Notes under the pieces: generated by a model
The model's input: only the letters and a program-made list of their open reading frames with translations
What the model was told of the DNA's origin: nothing
Database searches by the model: none
Made by a program: the position numbers and the translations under genes
In this document: one piece after another, positions 25,605-33,760 of the stretch
How the letters are laid out: every line of letters begins with the position of its first letter
Position numbering within the stretch: position 1 is the stretch's first letter
Assembly (NCBI GenBank): GCA_003695915.1
Contig: RFGF01000041.1
Coordinates: 62,001-126,000 of the forward strand
DNA from: Nitrospirota bacterium
Lineage (GTDB): Bacteria; Nitrospirota; Nitrospiria; Nitrospirales; UBA8639
DNA length: 64,000 nt
Direction of reading: 5' to 3'

Positions 25605-26621
25605 ATGCGGGGCGATGAGTCGGTTGAGGCGATGGGAGACGACGATTCGATGCGGGTACTGGTTGCCGACGATGACCCTGTGACGCTGCATATGGTGACG
25701 TATCGGCTCACACAGCTCGGGTACGAAGTCATTGGATGTGCGGATGGGCCACAGGCCTTGGCGGCATTAGAATCGAATGACCCACCCCGACTGGCGATTG
25801 TGGATTGGATGATGCCCGAGCCGGATGGATTGGCCTTATGTCGATACATTCGCACTCGGTCGGCAGGTCCATACATTTATACCATTTTATTGACAGGGAA
25901 GGATGAGAAACAGGATCGCCTGATCGGATTGCAAGCGGGTGCCGACGACTACCTGACCAAGCCCTTTGATTTGCAAGAACTCGAAGCCCGAGTGCGGATC
26001 GGACAGCGGATCGTGGACCTCGAAAACAAATTAGTGGCCGCGCACGAAGCGCTGAAAAAACAGGCGATGCAGGATCCGCTGACCGGAGCCCTCAACCATG
26101 GAGCGATCCTGGATATCCTCTTTCGCGAGCTGGCCCGGGCCCAGCGAGAACATCATCCGCTGAGCATCATTTTAGCGGATCTCGATGAATTCAAGCGGAT
26201 CAATGATGTGTATGGTCATCTGGTGGGCGATCATGTGCTAGTCGAAGCGACTCGTCGCTTTCAACACAATTTGCGGCCCTACGATGCGGTTGGACGATAT
26301 GGGGGAGAAGAATTTTTGATCGTCCTGCCGGCTAGCGATCCCCCCACCGCTATGGGACAGGCGGAACGCATTCGATTGGCCTTGTCCCAACACCCCTTTC
26401 TCGTCGGTGGAACGGAGTTGACGGTGACGGTGAGCCAAGGCGTATCGACATGGATGGAACCGCAGGATCCGGATCTCGTGGGGTTGATCAACGCCGCGGA
26501 CAATGCCTTATATCTGGCGAAGAACAGCGGACGCAATCGTGTGGAATATCTTGCCTATGATGCGAAGGCTCGGCCATCGATTTCGATCTCTCTCCCGACT
26601 CCCTCATTTTATGATCCGTAG
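25605..26621 (+). CDS. Response regulator with GGDEF domain (diguanylate cyclase)
   Basis: The 338-residue protein has an N-terminal receiver (about 16-135: VADDDPVT, phospho-acceptor Asp in IVDWMMPEPDG, Lys in LTKPFD). A coiled coil follows (about 138-160), then a GGDEF domain (about 165-325) with the intact active site RYGGEEF and the earlier DPLTGALNHGA. It should make c-di-GMP when phosphorylated, like PleD or WspR. No I-site RxxD is obvious five residues before GGEEF. It sits between flgL and fliW; c-di-GMP could act on the PilZ protein at 1900. Start codon is uncertain among three nearby ATGs (25605, 25632, 25650). Confidence 0.9.
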   Translation: MRGDESVEAMGDDDSMRVLVADDDPVTLHMVTYRLTQLGYEVIGCADGPQALAALESNDPPRLAIVDWMMPEPDGLALCRYIRTRSAGPYIYTILLTGKDEKQDRLIGLQAGADDYLTKPFDLQELEARVRIGQRIVDLENKLVAAHEALKKQAMQDPLTGALNHGAILDILFRELARAQREHHPLSIILADLDEFKRINDVYGHLVGDHVLVEATRRFQHNLRPYDAVGRYGGEEFLIVLPASDPPTAMGQAERIRLALSQHPFLVGGTELTVTVSQGVSTWMEPQDPDLVGLINAADNALYLAKNSGRNRVEYLAYDAKARPSISISLPTPSFYDP

Positions 26622-27032
26622 TGAGGGTACGCATTCTGCTTAACGGACAAGAGACCATGCAGATCGATCTGCTAGACCTGGTGTTCGAAGACCATGATGG
26701 TCCCGTGGCACGCTCATTCGGCATTCGACAGGGCAATTGAAGTCATGGAACCTCAGGTAAATATCTGCAGGCGTATGACGATGGGGTTCCCTCATTCGTT
26801 CGACCTTCGTACACGGGCTCTTGGTGCATGGCTGAGGTCCCTGTTTCATGTCGACCCCGCTCTTCTTGTTGTTTCGAGAACAAGACCTATCGATCATGAA
26901 TCCTGTCTCGAAGGCCCGGCTCCTGTCGCGCCTCCTCACGTGCCTCGCCGGATGTTGCATGCCGCTTATCATCTACTCGCGTGCGCGGCCAACACGTCCT
27001 CGTTGGATCCGCCTCCTCCTTGCGAGAATGGA
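26622..27032. other. Stretch of 411 bases without a supported gene
   Basis: The frame of the following response regulator stays open back to 26694, but the encoded sequence has no receiver features and no family resemblance, so I treat it as an untranslated leader. No promoter consensus was recognised. Confidence 0.5.
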
Positions 27033-27491
27033 ATGAAGAAGATGGATTCCGATTCTTCTTCGCCTCGTCCGCATATTCTGGTCGTCGATGACGACGCCAT
27101 GGTCGCGTGTGTCACAGCGGAATTGTTGGCGGCGCTCGATTACGAGGTCACGACGGTGGCCAGTGGCAAGGAGGCGATCGCGTACTGTCGAGCCTGTCTG
27201 ACTCCGATTGACCTTGTGATTCTCGATTTGCTGATGCCGGACATGGACGGCACCATCTGTTTCGCACAGCTCCGGAAAATTCATCCATCTCTCAACGTCT
27301 TGATCTCCACAGGCAGCGACGATGACGATCGAGCGGTCAACGAACTCTTACAACGGGGGGCAATCGGCGTGATTCAAAAGCCGTTCGATATTCACGAACT
27401 CTCCCATGCGGTGGGCCGGGTTTTAGGCCGGCGGACGATCAGTTGTGCCTCGTTCGTTCCTCCGCCGTCTTCGAGCCGACAGGTCAATTGA
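27033..27491 (+). CDS. Stand-alone response regulator receiver protein
   Basis: The 152-residue protein is one receiver domain followed by a Ser/Pro-rich tail of about 20 residues. Conserved residues are the acidic pair in VVDDDAMVA, the phospho-acceptor Asp in ILDLLMPDMDG, the Ser/Thr region STGSDDD and Lys in IQKPFD. There is no output domain, so it would act through protein contact, perhaps with the hybrid kinase at 3190 or a chemotaxis kinase (inference). The ATG at 27033 (MKKMDSDSS) was chosen because the receiver begins soon after; longer in-frame starts exist. It precedes fliW by three bases. Confidence 0.85.
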   Translation: MKKMDSDSSSPRPHILVVDDDAMVACVTAELLAALDYEVTTVASGKEAIAYCRACLTPIDLVILDLLMPDMDGTICFAQLRKIHPSLNVLISTGSDDDDRAVNELLQRGAIGVIQKPFDIHELSHAVGRVLGRRTISCASFVPPPSSSRQVN

Positions 27492-27494
27492 CCC

Positions 27495-28034
27495 ATGACA
27501 CTGATTCAGGTTGACACGACGCGGTTCGGGCGCATCGAAGTCTCCGAGGATTCTATCTTGACGTTTCCTTCCGGGTTAGTGGGATTGGCGCACTGTACCA
27601 GATTCGTTGTCATCGAGGAAGAACATCATCCGACCTTTCAATGGTTGCAAGCCGTCAATGAACCGGGGTTGGCGTTCGTCGTGGTCGATGCGACCGTGAT
27701 CAATGCCGACTATCACGCGGAGATTCCCGTTGATGCTGTCGCGGAACTTGAATTGACCGAAGGGGATCAGATTGGGTTGTATGTGATCGTCACCATTCCG
27801 CCGGGACGTCCGGAACAAGCTACCGTCAATTTGCGAGGACCGATTGTGCTCAATCTACGGACGCGAAAAGCTAAACAGCTTGTGCTTCATGAAGCGTGGC
27901 CTCTGAAATTTCCTTTATATCACGAGAACGAGACCGATGGTGATGCGTCCCGTAAGGGGGCTGACGATCATGATGCGCGTGTTTATGCCCATGCGGCTCC
28001 TCGACCGAAGCACGTGAAATCGTTGAATGAGTGA
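27495..28034 (+). CDS. fliW: FliW flagellar assembly factor
   Basis: FliW binds flagellin and, when free, binds CsrA and blocks its repression of flagellin translation. The 179-residue protein has the family core: TRFGRIEVSEDSILTFPSGL (split here as RFGRIEVSEDSILTFPSGL), FQWLQAVNEPGLAFVV and the later VNLRGPIVLNLRTRKAKQLVL (part: NLRGPIVLNLRTRKAKQ). The last 30 residues, rich in Asp and His, are an extension. Adjacent to csrA, the typical pair. Confidence 0.94.
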   Translation: MTLIQVDTTRFGRIEVSEDSILTFPSGLVGLAHCTRFVVIEEEHHPTFQWLQAVNEPGLAFVVVDATVINADYHAEIPVDAVAELELTEGDQIGLYVIVTIPPGRPEQATVNLRGPIVLNLRTRKAKQLVLHEAWPLKFPLYHENETDGDASRKGADDHDARVYAHAAPRPKHVKSLNE

Positions 28035-28099
28035 ACTCGGTCTCCCGGTGCTCGAAGGAGCGCGGCATCGGTTAGTCGACAAACGCCACGGATGGCTCC

Positions 28100-28381
28100 A
28101 TGCTCATTTTAACGAGAAAGATCAACGAAGCGATTCGCCTGGGCGATGACATTCGCATCGTCTTGGTTCAAGTCAAAGGCGGCCAAGTACGAATCGGTAT
28201 CGAATGTCCTCCGCATATCCGCGTCCTGCGGGAAGAACTGTATGAAGCCGTGAAAAAAGAAAATCTCCGTGCGCTGTCTCCCGACGTCGAACATCTGCGG
28301 ACACTTGCCAGCCGCCGCATGCGTCCGCCGCATGATAACCGTTCCATCGATTCTTCCTCCTCCTCTGAGCCCTCTTCCTAA
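28100..28381 (+). CDS. csrA: CsrA RNA-binding translational regulator with an extended C-terminus
   Basis: CsrA binds GGA-containing RNA hairpins; here it probably represses flagellin mRNA and is held off by FliW. The 93-residue protein begins MLILTRKINEAIRLGDDI and has VRIGIECPPHIRVLREELYE, both standard CsrA, including the Arg at the RNA-binding strand. Most CsrA proteins are 55-75 residues. This one has about 30 more, with a Ser-rich end (SSSSSEPSS), a possible extra FliW contact or a disordered tail. It is the last recognised motility gene. Confidence 0.95.
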   Translation: MLILTRKINEAIRLGDDIRIVLVQVKGGQVRIGIECPPHIRVLREELYEAVKKENLRALSPDVEHLRTLASRRMRPPHDNRSIDSSSSSEPSS

Positions 28382-28621
28382 GCCTCGCCTTTGCGGTCTG
28401 AAGCGAGAATGCCAATCCATCTGAGCGGTGGCTCCATTCCTCTCTCCCGATGTTGTCCCTATTCCTTTCCGTCACCGTCATGGACGGATCCATTTTGCCT
28501 CGTAGAGCACGATTTGCCTATCCGCCGTCTATCGAATGAAATGGTCTTCTTTTTGCAAGCCCGAGTCACGAAAATGAATCCCTTCGTGATTTGGCAGAGT
28601 TTATGACCATGGGTCTGCCTG

Positions 28622-29854
28622 ATGGACCGTCAATACTTTGACGTCGTTGTCATCGGGGGAGGCATTATCGGATGCGCCCTGACATGGGAGTTGGCCAAGC
28701 ACGGCTGCCAAGTGGCGTTATTGGAAAAGGAACGCGATGTGGCGCTGCATACGAGCGGGCGCAATAGCGGCGTCGTTCATGCTGGGTTCAATGCCAAACC
28801 TGGAACGCTCAAGGCGCGCTTATGTGTGCAAGGCAACGAAGCTATTCGCCGCTTTGCACACGAGCATCGGATTCCTTATGAACAAGTGGGAACGTGGGTG
28901 GTAGCGACGGAAGAAAACGACCTTGGCGTGCTCAACGCGCTCAAGCGCCAGGGCGATCAAAACGGCGTGCCTGGTTTGGAATTGGTCGAAGCGCGAGACA
29001 TGCTGCGGGCCGAACCACACAGTCGCGGGCTGCTGGCGCTCTATGCACCGACCGGCGGGATCATCGATTCCGCACACTTGACTCGAGTCGTGGCGAACGA
29101 CGCGCAGCGACATGGTGCGGTCTTGTGTTGCGGACAGCGCGTTCTCGGTATACGCGAGCACTCGCACGAGGTCGAACTTGTCACGCCGACCCATCGATTC
29201 GGCGCGGCCTTGATCATCAATTGCGCAGGGCTATTTGCAGATCGATTGGCGCACACCATGGGGGTCGGCCGGGCCTATCGTATCGTTCCGTTTCGCGGGA
29301 GCTATTTTTCCATCCGCCGGGCTGGTCCCCCGATTGTGAACTCGATGCTCTATTCCGTCCCTCCTCCGCAGCTTCCCTTCTTGGGGGTTCACCTGACCAG
29401 AACCGTGCATGGCACTGTCCTGGTAGGGCCAGATGCAATGCCGGCCATGGGCCCCGAAGCCTATGCCGCCTCCCTGAGGAATCTGCACGAGTTCTGCTCA
29501 TTGGTCAGCCGACGGGTGATATGGAAAATGATGTATCGCTATCGACGCGTCTTGGTGAGCCAATGGGGCCCTCGGCTCTGGCAGCGCAAACGACGATATT
29601 TTTGCCAAGCAGCCAATCGGCTGGTGCGCGGATTGCAGGAGCAAGAGTTGGTTTGTGACGCGCGGGTCGGCATCCGTCCTCAGTTGGTGCATACCAGTGG
29701 AGAGTTGGTCGAGGATCTCTTGGTAGAGCGAACGGAACGGAGCCTCCATGTGCTGAATACAGTGTCGCCTGGCATGACGTGTGCACTCGCCTTCGCTCAA
29801 TGGTTGGCTGATGGCGTTCGTGGCTCGTTTATCGATGCCGCCGTCACGGCGTAA
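28622..29854 (+). CDS. lhgO: FAD-dependent 2-hydroxyacid oxidoreductase, LhgO-like (L-2-hydroxyglutarate oxidase family)
   Basis: The 410-residue protein has an N-terminal FAD-binding Rossmann motif (VIGGGIIGCA), LLEKERDVALHTSGRNSGVVHAG, the signature of LhgO (shown as TSGRNSGVVHAG), and later the conserved VLVGPDAMPAMGPEAY. LhgO oxidises L-2-hydroxyglutarate to 2-oxoglutarate. It is the first gene of the sugar region and is separated from csrA by 240 bases. It may be an ordinary metabolic gene or may oxidise a hydroxyacid or sugar intermediate of the cluster; I cannot tell. It ends 40 bases before the next gene. Confidence 0.82.
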   Translation: MDRQYFDVVVIGGGIIGCALTWELAKHGCQVALLEKERDVALHTSGRNSGVVHAGFNAKPGTLKARLCVQGNEAIRRFAHEHRIPYEQVGTWVVATEENDLGVLNALKRQGDQNGVPGLELVEARDMLRAEPHSRGLLALYAPTGGIIDSAHLTRVVANDAQRHGAVLCCGQRVLGIREHSHEVELVTPTHRFGAALIINCAGLFADRLAHTMGVGRAYRIVPFRGSYFSIRRAGPPIVNSMLYSVPPPQLPFLGVHLTRTVHGTVLVGPDAMPAMGPEAYAASLRNLHEFCSLVSRRVIWKMMYRYRRVLVSQWGPRLWQRKRRYFCQAANRLVRGLQEQELVCDARVGIRPQLVHTSGELVEDLLVERTERSLHVLNTVSPGMTCALAFAQWLADGVRGSFIDAAVTA

Positions 29855-29894
29855 GGGATCGCGCTTTTTATTTTTGCTCGGGAATGTCGAGGGT

Positions 29895-30842
29895 ATGGCA
29901 AAACCTTCAATGAAAATCTTGGTCACAGGCGGAGCGGGATATATTGGTTCCATTCTGGTTCCCGCGTTATTGAACCGTGGGTTCGCTGTGACCGTACTCG
30001 ATAACTTTTTATACCGGCAGGCCAGTTTGTTGGATTGTTGTGCCCATCCCTCCCTGACGATCATCCGCGGAGATTGTCGAGACGAGCGACTGCTGACCAG
30101 GCTTTTGAGCACGCATGATTGCGTGATTCCGCTCGCAGCCATGGTCGGTGCGCCTCTGTGCGATCGCGACGTTGTGGCGGCGCGAACCATCAATTACGAT
30201 GCGATCGCCTTGCTCTGCAAGTTGGCCTCCTCCTCGCACATGATTCTCTTTCCGGTGACCAACAGCGGGTACGGCATCGGGGAGCCCGGAAAATTGTGCA
30301 CGGAGGATTCTCCGCTTCGGCCGCTGACCCTTTATGGCGAAACGAAAGTCAAGGCCGAACGCGTCGTACTGGATCGGGAGCGGAGTATCTCGTTTCGATT
30401 GGCGACGGTCTTCGGGGCTTCACCGCGGATGCGCCTGGATCTGTTAGTGAACGATTTTGTCTATCGGGCCGTGCACGATCGAGCCGTCGTCGTCTTCGAA
30501 GGTCAGTTCAAACGCAATTATATCCACGTCCGCGATGTGGCCAAAGCATTTCTCCATGCCATCGACCAGTTCGAGACGATGAAAGGTCGACCATATAACG
30601 TTGGACTCGAGAATGCCAACTTGTCCAAGATCGAGTTATGTCGAACTATTCAACGCCTCATTCCGAACTTTGTGTTTTGCGAAGCGCCGGTAGGCGAAGA
30701 CCCGGATAAACGCGATTACATGGTCTCCAATGCACGAATCCTGGCGACCGGCTATCGGCCTGACTGGTCGTTGGAAGAGGGAATCCTCGAATTGAAAAAG
30801 TGCTATGAAATTTTACGGGCGAATCACTATGCCAATGTCTGA
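29895..30842 (+). CDS. NAD-dependent epimerase/dehydratase (extended SDR), nucleotide-sugar type
   Basis: The 315-residue protein has the NAD-binding motif ILVTGGAGYIGS at its start and the catalytic YxxxK as YGETK (after PLRPLTL). It belongs to the UDP-glucose 4-epimerase/dehydratase superfamily; substrate is unknown. It resembles the epimerase at 43779 along its length (PRMRLDL, YNVG and FNAG regions), so these two are paralogues. The start at 29895 was chosen over 29781 because the Rossmann strand starts four residues later. It overlaps the next gene by 14 bases. Confidence 0.85.
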   Translation: MAKPSMKILVTGGAGYIGSILVPALLNRGFAVTVLDNFLYRQASLLDCCAHPSLTIIRGDCRDERLLTRLLSTHDCVIPLAAMVGAPLCDRDVVAARTINYDAIALLCKLASSSHMILFPVTNSGYGIGEPGKLCTEDSPLRPLTLYGETKVKAERVVLDRERSISFRLATVFGASPRMRLDLLVNDFVYRAVHDRAVVVFEGQFKRNYIHVRDVAKAFLHAIDQFETMKGRPYNVGLENANLSKIELCRTIQRLIPNFVFCEAPVGEDPDKRDYMVSNARILATGYRPDWSLEEGILELKKCYEILRANHYANV

Positions 30843-31605
30843 TGCTCGATGGACGAAGGATGCCCATGTTCCCTTCGATGCCGTGATTTTGTGCGGGGGG
30901 CTGGGAACCCGATTGCAGTCGGTGCTCGGCGATGTTCCCAAACCGATGGCGCCGGTTGCCGGGCGCCCTTTTCTCGAACGGCTATTGATGAAGCTTCAGC
31001 GATCGTCATGCACTCATGTCGTGTTGTGTGCCGGACCGAACCTGCAATGTATGTGGAAGTATTGTCAAGACGGCGAGCGATGGGGGCTGCATATCGAATA
31101 TGCGAAGGAGCCCGAGCGGTTGGGGACCGGAGGAGCCCTGCGCTGTGCTTTGCCGCATCTGCGAACCGACCCTGTGGCGGTGCTCAACGGTGATACGTGG
31201 TGTGACGTTGATCTTTGCACAATGGTGCGGTGGCACGGTTGGCGCGGCGCCCGATGTACGATCGCGCTCACAGCCGCCCCTGATGCCGATCGCTACGGAT
31301 CGGTGCGACGAACACCGGAGGGAGCGATCACACAGTTCGCCGAGAAACGCGGGAGGGGGGAAGCGGGCTGGATCAATGCCGGCGTCTATGTCATCGCACA
31401 GGAAGTGATTCGATCTATTCCGTCCGACCGACCCGTTTCGTTGGAATGCGAGATCTTTCCGCAGTGGGTTGGACGAGGATTGTACGGCTATGACGGCGTT
31501 CGGCAATTTCTCGACATCGGAACGCCGGAGTCGTACCGACAGGCCACGCGGTGGTTTCCTGAACCTTTCGCGGTGAGTGACGGCGGACCCCGTGGAATGG
31601 AGTGA
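30829..31605 (+). CDS. hddC: Sugar nucleotidyltransferase, HddC-like (heptose-1-phosphate guanylyltransferase family)
   Basis: The 258-residue protein carries the nucleotidyltransferase signature LCGGLGTRL followed by VPKPMAPVAGRPF, the metal-binding NGDTW and the late EKRGRGEAGWINAGVYV. It most resembles HddC, which makes GDP-D-glycero-alpha-D-manno-heptose, and the related RmlA/mannose-1-phosphate enzymes. The call to HddC rests on direct adjacency to an HddA-like kinase. The base and the sugar cannot be proven from sequence. Starts at 30829 or 30835, both inside the end of the preceding gene, suggesting coupling. Confidence 0.75.
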   Translation: MPMSDARWTKDAHVPFDAVILCGGLGTRLQSVLGDVPKPMAPVAGRPFLERLLMKLQRSSCTHVVLCAGPNLQCMWKYCQDGERWGLHIEYAKEPERLGTGGALRCALPHLRTDPVAVLNGDTWCDVDLCTMVRWHGWRGARCTIALTAAPDADRYGSVRRTPEGAITQFAEKRGRGEAGWINAGVYVIAQEVIRSIPSDRPVSLECEIFPQWVGRGLYGYDGVRQFLDIGTPESYRQATRWFPEPFAVSDGGPRGME

Positions 31606-31638
31606 GTTCGGAATCATGTGCGCTCTGGAACGTCTCCG

Positions 31639-32712
31639 ATGATCATCAGTCGAACGCCGTTTCGTCTTTCATTTTTTGGTGGAGGAACGGATTATCCGGC
31701 TTGGTATCGCAAGCACGGCGGGGTCGTGTTGGCCGCCTCGATCGATAAGTATTGCTATCTGACCTGTCGGTATCTCCCACCGTTTTTCGAGCACCGGATT
31801 CGTGTGGTGTATTCGCGGATCGAAAGCTGCCAGACCGTCGACGAGATTCAGCATCCTGCGGTACGGGAAATTCTGAAAGCGTTGCACATCGAGCGCGGCG
31901 TGGAAATTCATCATGATGGTGATTTGCCGGCGCGCAGCGGTATGGGGACAAGTTCGGCATTTACCGTTGGACTGCTGCATGCGCTCTATGCCTTGAAGGG
32001 CTATATGCCGACGAAACAGGAATTGGCCATGGAAAGTATCGCGATCGAACAGGACCGCTTGCACGAAACCGTTGGGTCGCAGGATCAAGTGCTCGCGGCC
32101 TACGGCGGATTCAACCACGTGACGTTTCTCACGAACGGACAGATCTCCGTTACACCTGTTGTGGTATCTGCCGAGCGCTTGAAGGAGCTGAACGATCATT
32201 TGATGTTGTTTTTCACCGGACTTAAACGGACGGCGGCTACGATCGCCGATACCTATGTCAACGATCTCGAAGCCCGAAAACGCCAATTACGGATCATGAA
32301 GGATCTGGTCGATGAGAGTTTATCCATTCTCAATCGGGGAGGAGATCTCCGAGGATTCGGCGAATTGCTGCACGAAGCCTGGCAGGCCAAGCGCACGTTG
32401 AGTGCGAAAGTGTCGAATCCGGAGATCGATGACATGTATGCACAAGCTAGAGCCGCAGGGGCCCTGGGAGGAAAACTCACGGGAGCCGGTGGCGGGGGGT
32501 TTTTCTTGTTGTTCGTCCCGCCGCCAGCTCAACCACGCGTACGCGAGGTTCTTCGACGGCTGTTGCTCGTACCGTTCAAATTCGAGTTTGCCGGAAGCCA
32601 AATCATTTTTTGCGATCGCGAAGAGCCTTACACAGAAGAAGATAGAATACGAACGATTGATGCGATCCGAGGCGGCAAGGAAGCTGATTTGCTTTCCATT
32701 GGATCGATCTGA
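31639..32712 (+). CDS. hddA: GHMP-family sugar kinase, HddA-like (D-glycero-alpha-D-manno-heptose-7-phosphate 1-kinase)
   Basis: The 357-residue kinase starts MIISRTPFRLSFFGGGTDYP, characteristic of HddA and related GHMP sugar kinases. It has the ATP loop LPARSGMGTSSAF and the C-terminal GHMP motif LTGAGGGGFFLL. HddA phosphorylates the anomeric carbon of D-glycero-D-manno-heptose 7-phosphate. Together with HddC and the GmhA-like isomerase at 40321 it implies a GDP-heptose route; a GmhB phosphatase is not visible in the window. The ATG at 31639 replaces a longer GTG start at 31618, because the family start lies there. Confidence 0.85.
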   Translation: MIISRTPFRLSFFGGGTDYPAWYRKHGGVVLAASIDKYCYLTCRYLPPFFEHRIRVVYSRIESCQTVDEIQHPAVREILKALHIERGVEIHHDGDLPARSGMGTSSAFTVGLLHALYALKGYMPTKQELAMESIAIEQDRLHETVGSQDQVLAAYGGFNHVTFLTNGQISVTPVVVSAERLKELNDHLMLFFTGLKRTAATIADTYVNDLEARKRQLRIMKDLVDESLSILNRGGDLRGFGELLHEAWQAKRTLSAKVSNPEIDDMYAQARAAGALGGKLTGAGGGGFFLLFVPPPAQPRVREVLRRLLLVPFKFEFAGSQIIFCDREEPYTEEDRIRTIDAIRGGKEADLLSIGSI

Positions 32713-32733
32713 GTCAGCCAGCATCGAGGCGCT

Positions 32734-33717
32734 ATGGAGCATACAGCCACAATTTTTATCGCTGCGAGCAATCCGATGATTCGTTCGGCGTTGCAGCGCG
32801 CATTGCGTCTTCGAGGCTATGTGCATTGCGTCGATCAGGATATGGTCCCTCTCGATCTCACCGATGCGCGGGAGGTCGATCGCGTCTTTGCACGGTTTCG
32901 TCCGGATTATGTGTTTTGTGCAGGTGGACCATCGGCCGGGTTGGCCGCCAATCGATCCGAACCGGCCGATTTGTTGAAGGACAACTTGCTCGTGCAATTG
33001 CATGTGATCGATAGTGCGTGCCGACACGGAGTAAAAAAATTGTTGTATCTCGGGAGTTCGTGCAGTTATCCCCGGTCATGTCCTCCTCCCATGAAGGTCG
33101 ACGATCTCATGACCGGGCCGTTGGAACCAACGAGCGAACCGTATGCCATGGCCAAACTCATGGGGCTGACCATGGTCCAGGCCTATCGTCGACAATACGG
33201 GCTGAGGGCCATCGCGGCTATCCCCGGCGACGTCTTCGGTCCGCATGATGATTTTTCCGATCGCGGGCATGTCCTCCCAGCGTTGATGCGGAACATTCAT
33301 GCGGCGAAGGAGCAACGGCAGCCGTCGGTTTCGATTTGGGGAACCGGAACGGCGCGGCGGTTTTTTCTCTACGCCGAGGATTTGGCCGATGCCTGTCTCT
33401 TTCTGATGCACCACTATGAGGGAGAGCGGCCGATCAATCTCGGCGGCACCGTCACCGTGTCCATCAAAGAATTGGCGCAACAACTCAAACGCTTGATCGG
33501 CTACGAAGGAACGTTGGAGTTTACAGGCGCCTATGGCGATGGCATGCCCGATAAGACGTTGGATGTGAGACCGTTGTTCGAGTTGGGGTGGCAGCCGAAA
33601 CGGACGTTTCGGGAAGCCTTGCAGCTGACCTATGCCTGGTTTTTGGAGCATCACACGACTGTAGCAAATGCTGCAGCGGAGTCATGGCATAAATGTTCGA
33701 CGGGAATGCGAACGTGA
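32734..33717 (+). CDS. GDP-L-fucose/colitose synthase-like SDR (Fcl/ColC type) with altered cofactor loop
   Basis: The 327-residue protein follows GDP-L-fucose synthase throughout. It has the catalytic Ser-Cys pair in LGSSCSYP, Tyr/Lys in EPYAMAKLMG and the His of HVLPALMR. These residues carry out 3,5-epimerisation and 4-reduction. The N-terminal dinucleotide loop is strikingly altered: Fcl has AGHRGMVGSA, whereas here the same place reads AASNPMIRSA, with all three glycines replaced. Cofactor binding may be weak or changed. ColC, an Fcl homologue, acts after ColD in colitose synthesis, and the next gene is ColD-like. Confidence 0.82.
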   Translation: MEHTATIFIAASNPMIRSALQRALRLRGYVHCVDQDMVPLDLTDAREVDRVFARFRPDYVFCAGGPSAGLAANRSEPADLLKDNLLVQLHVIDSACRHGVKKLLYLGSSCSYPRSCPPPMKVDDLMTGPLEPTSEPYAMAKLMGLTMVQAYRRQYGLRAIAAIPGDVFGPHDDFSDRGHVLPALMRNIHAAKEQRQPSVSIWGTGTARRFFLYAEDLADACLFLMHHYEGERPINLGGTVTVSIKELAQQLKRLIGYEGTLEFTGAYGDGMPDKTLDVRPLFELGWQPKRTFREALQLTYAWFLEHHTTVANAAAESWHKCSTGMRT

Positions 33718-33760
33718 GCATCACTCGAAACACACCGATGGCGATCGAGCACAACGGATC

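Noticed and set aside
26694-27032. N-terminal extension of the response regulator at 27033
   Set aside because: The in-frame region has no receiver-like or other domain features, and a plausible start lies immediately before the receiver.
29895-30842. Possible dTDP-rhamnose pathway because of RmlB- and RmlD-like genes
   Set aside because: RmlA and RmlC partners are missing, and the RmlB-like protein has an altered catalytic loop; I do not support a rhamnose call.
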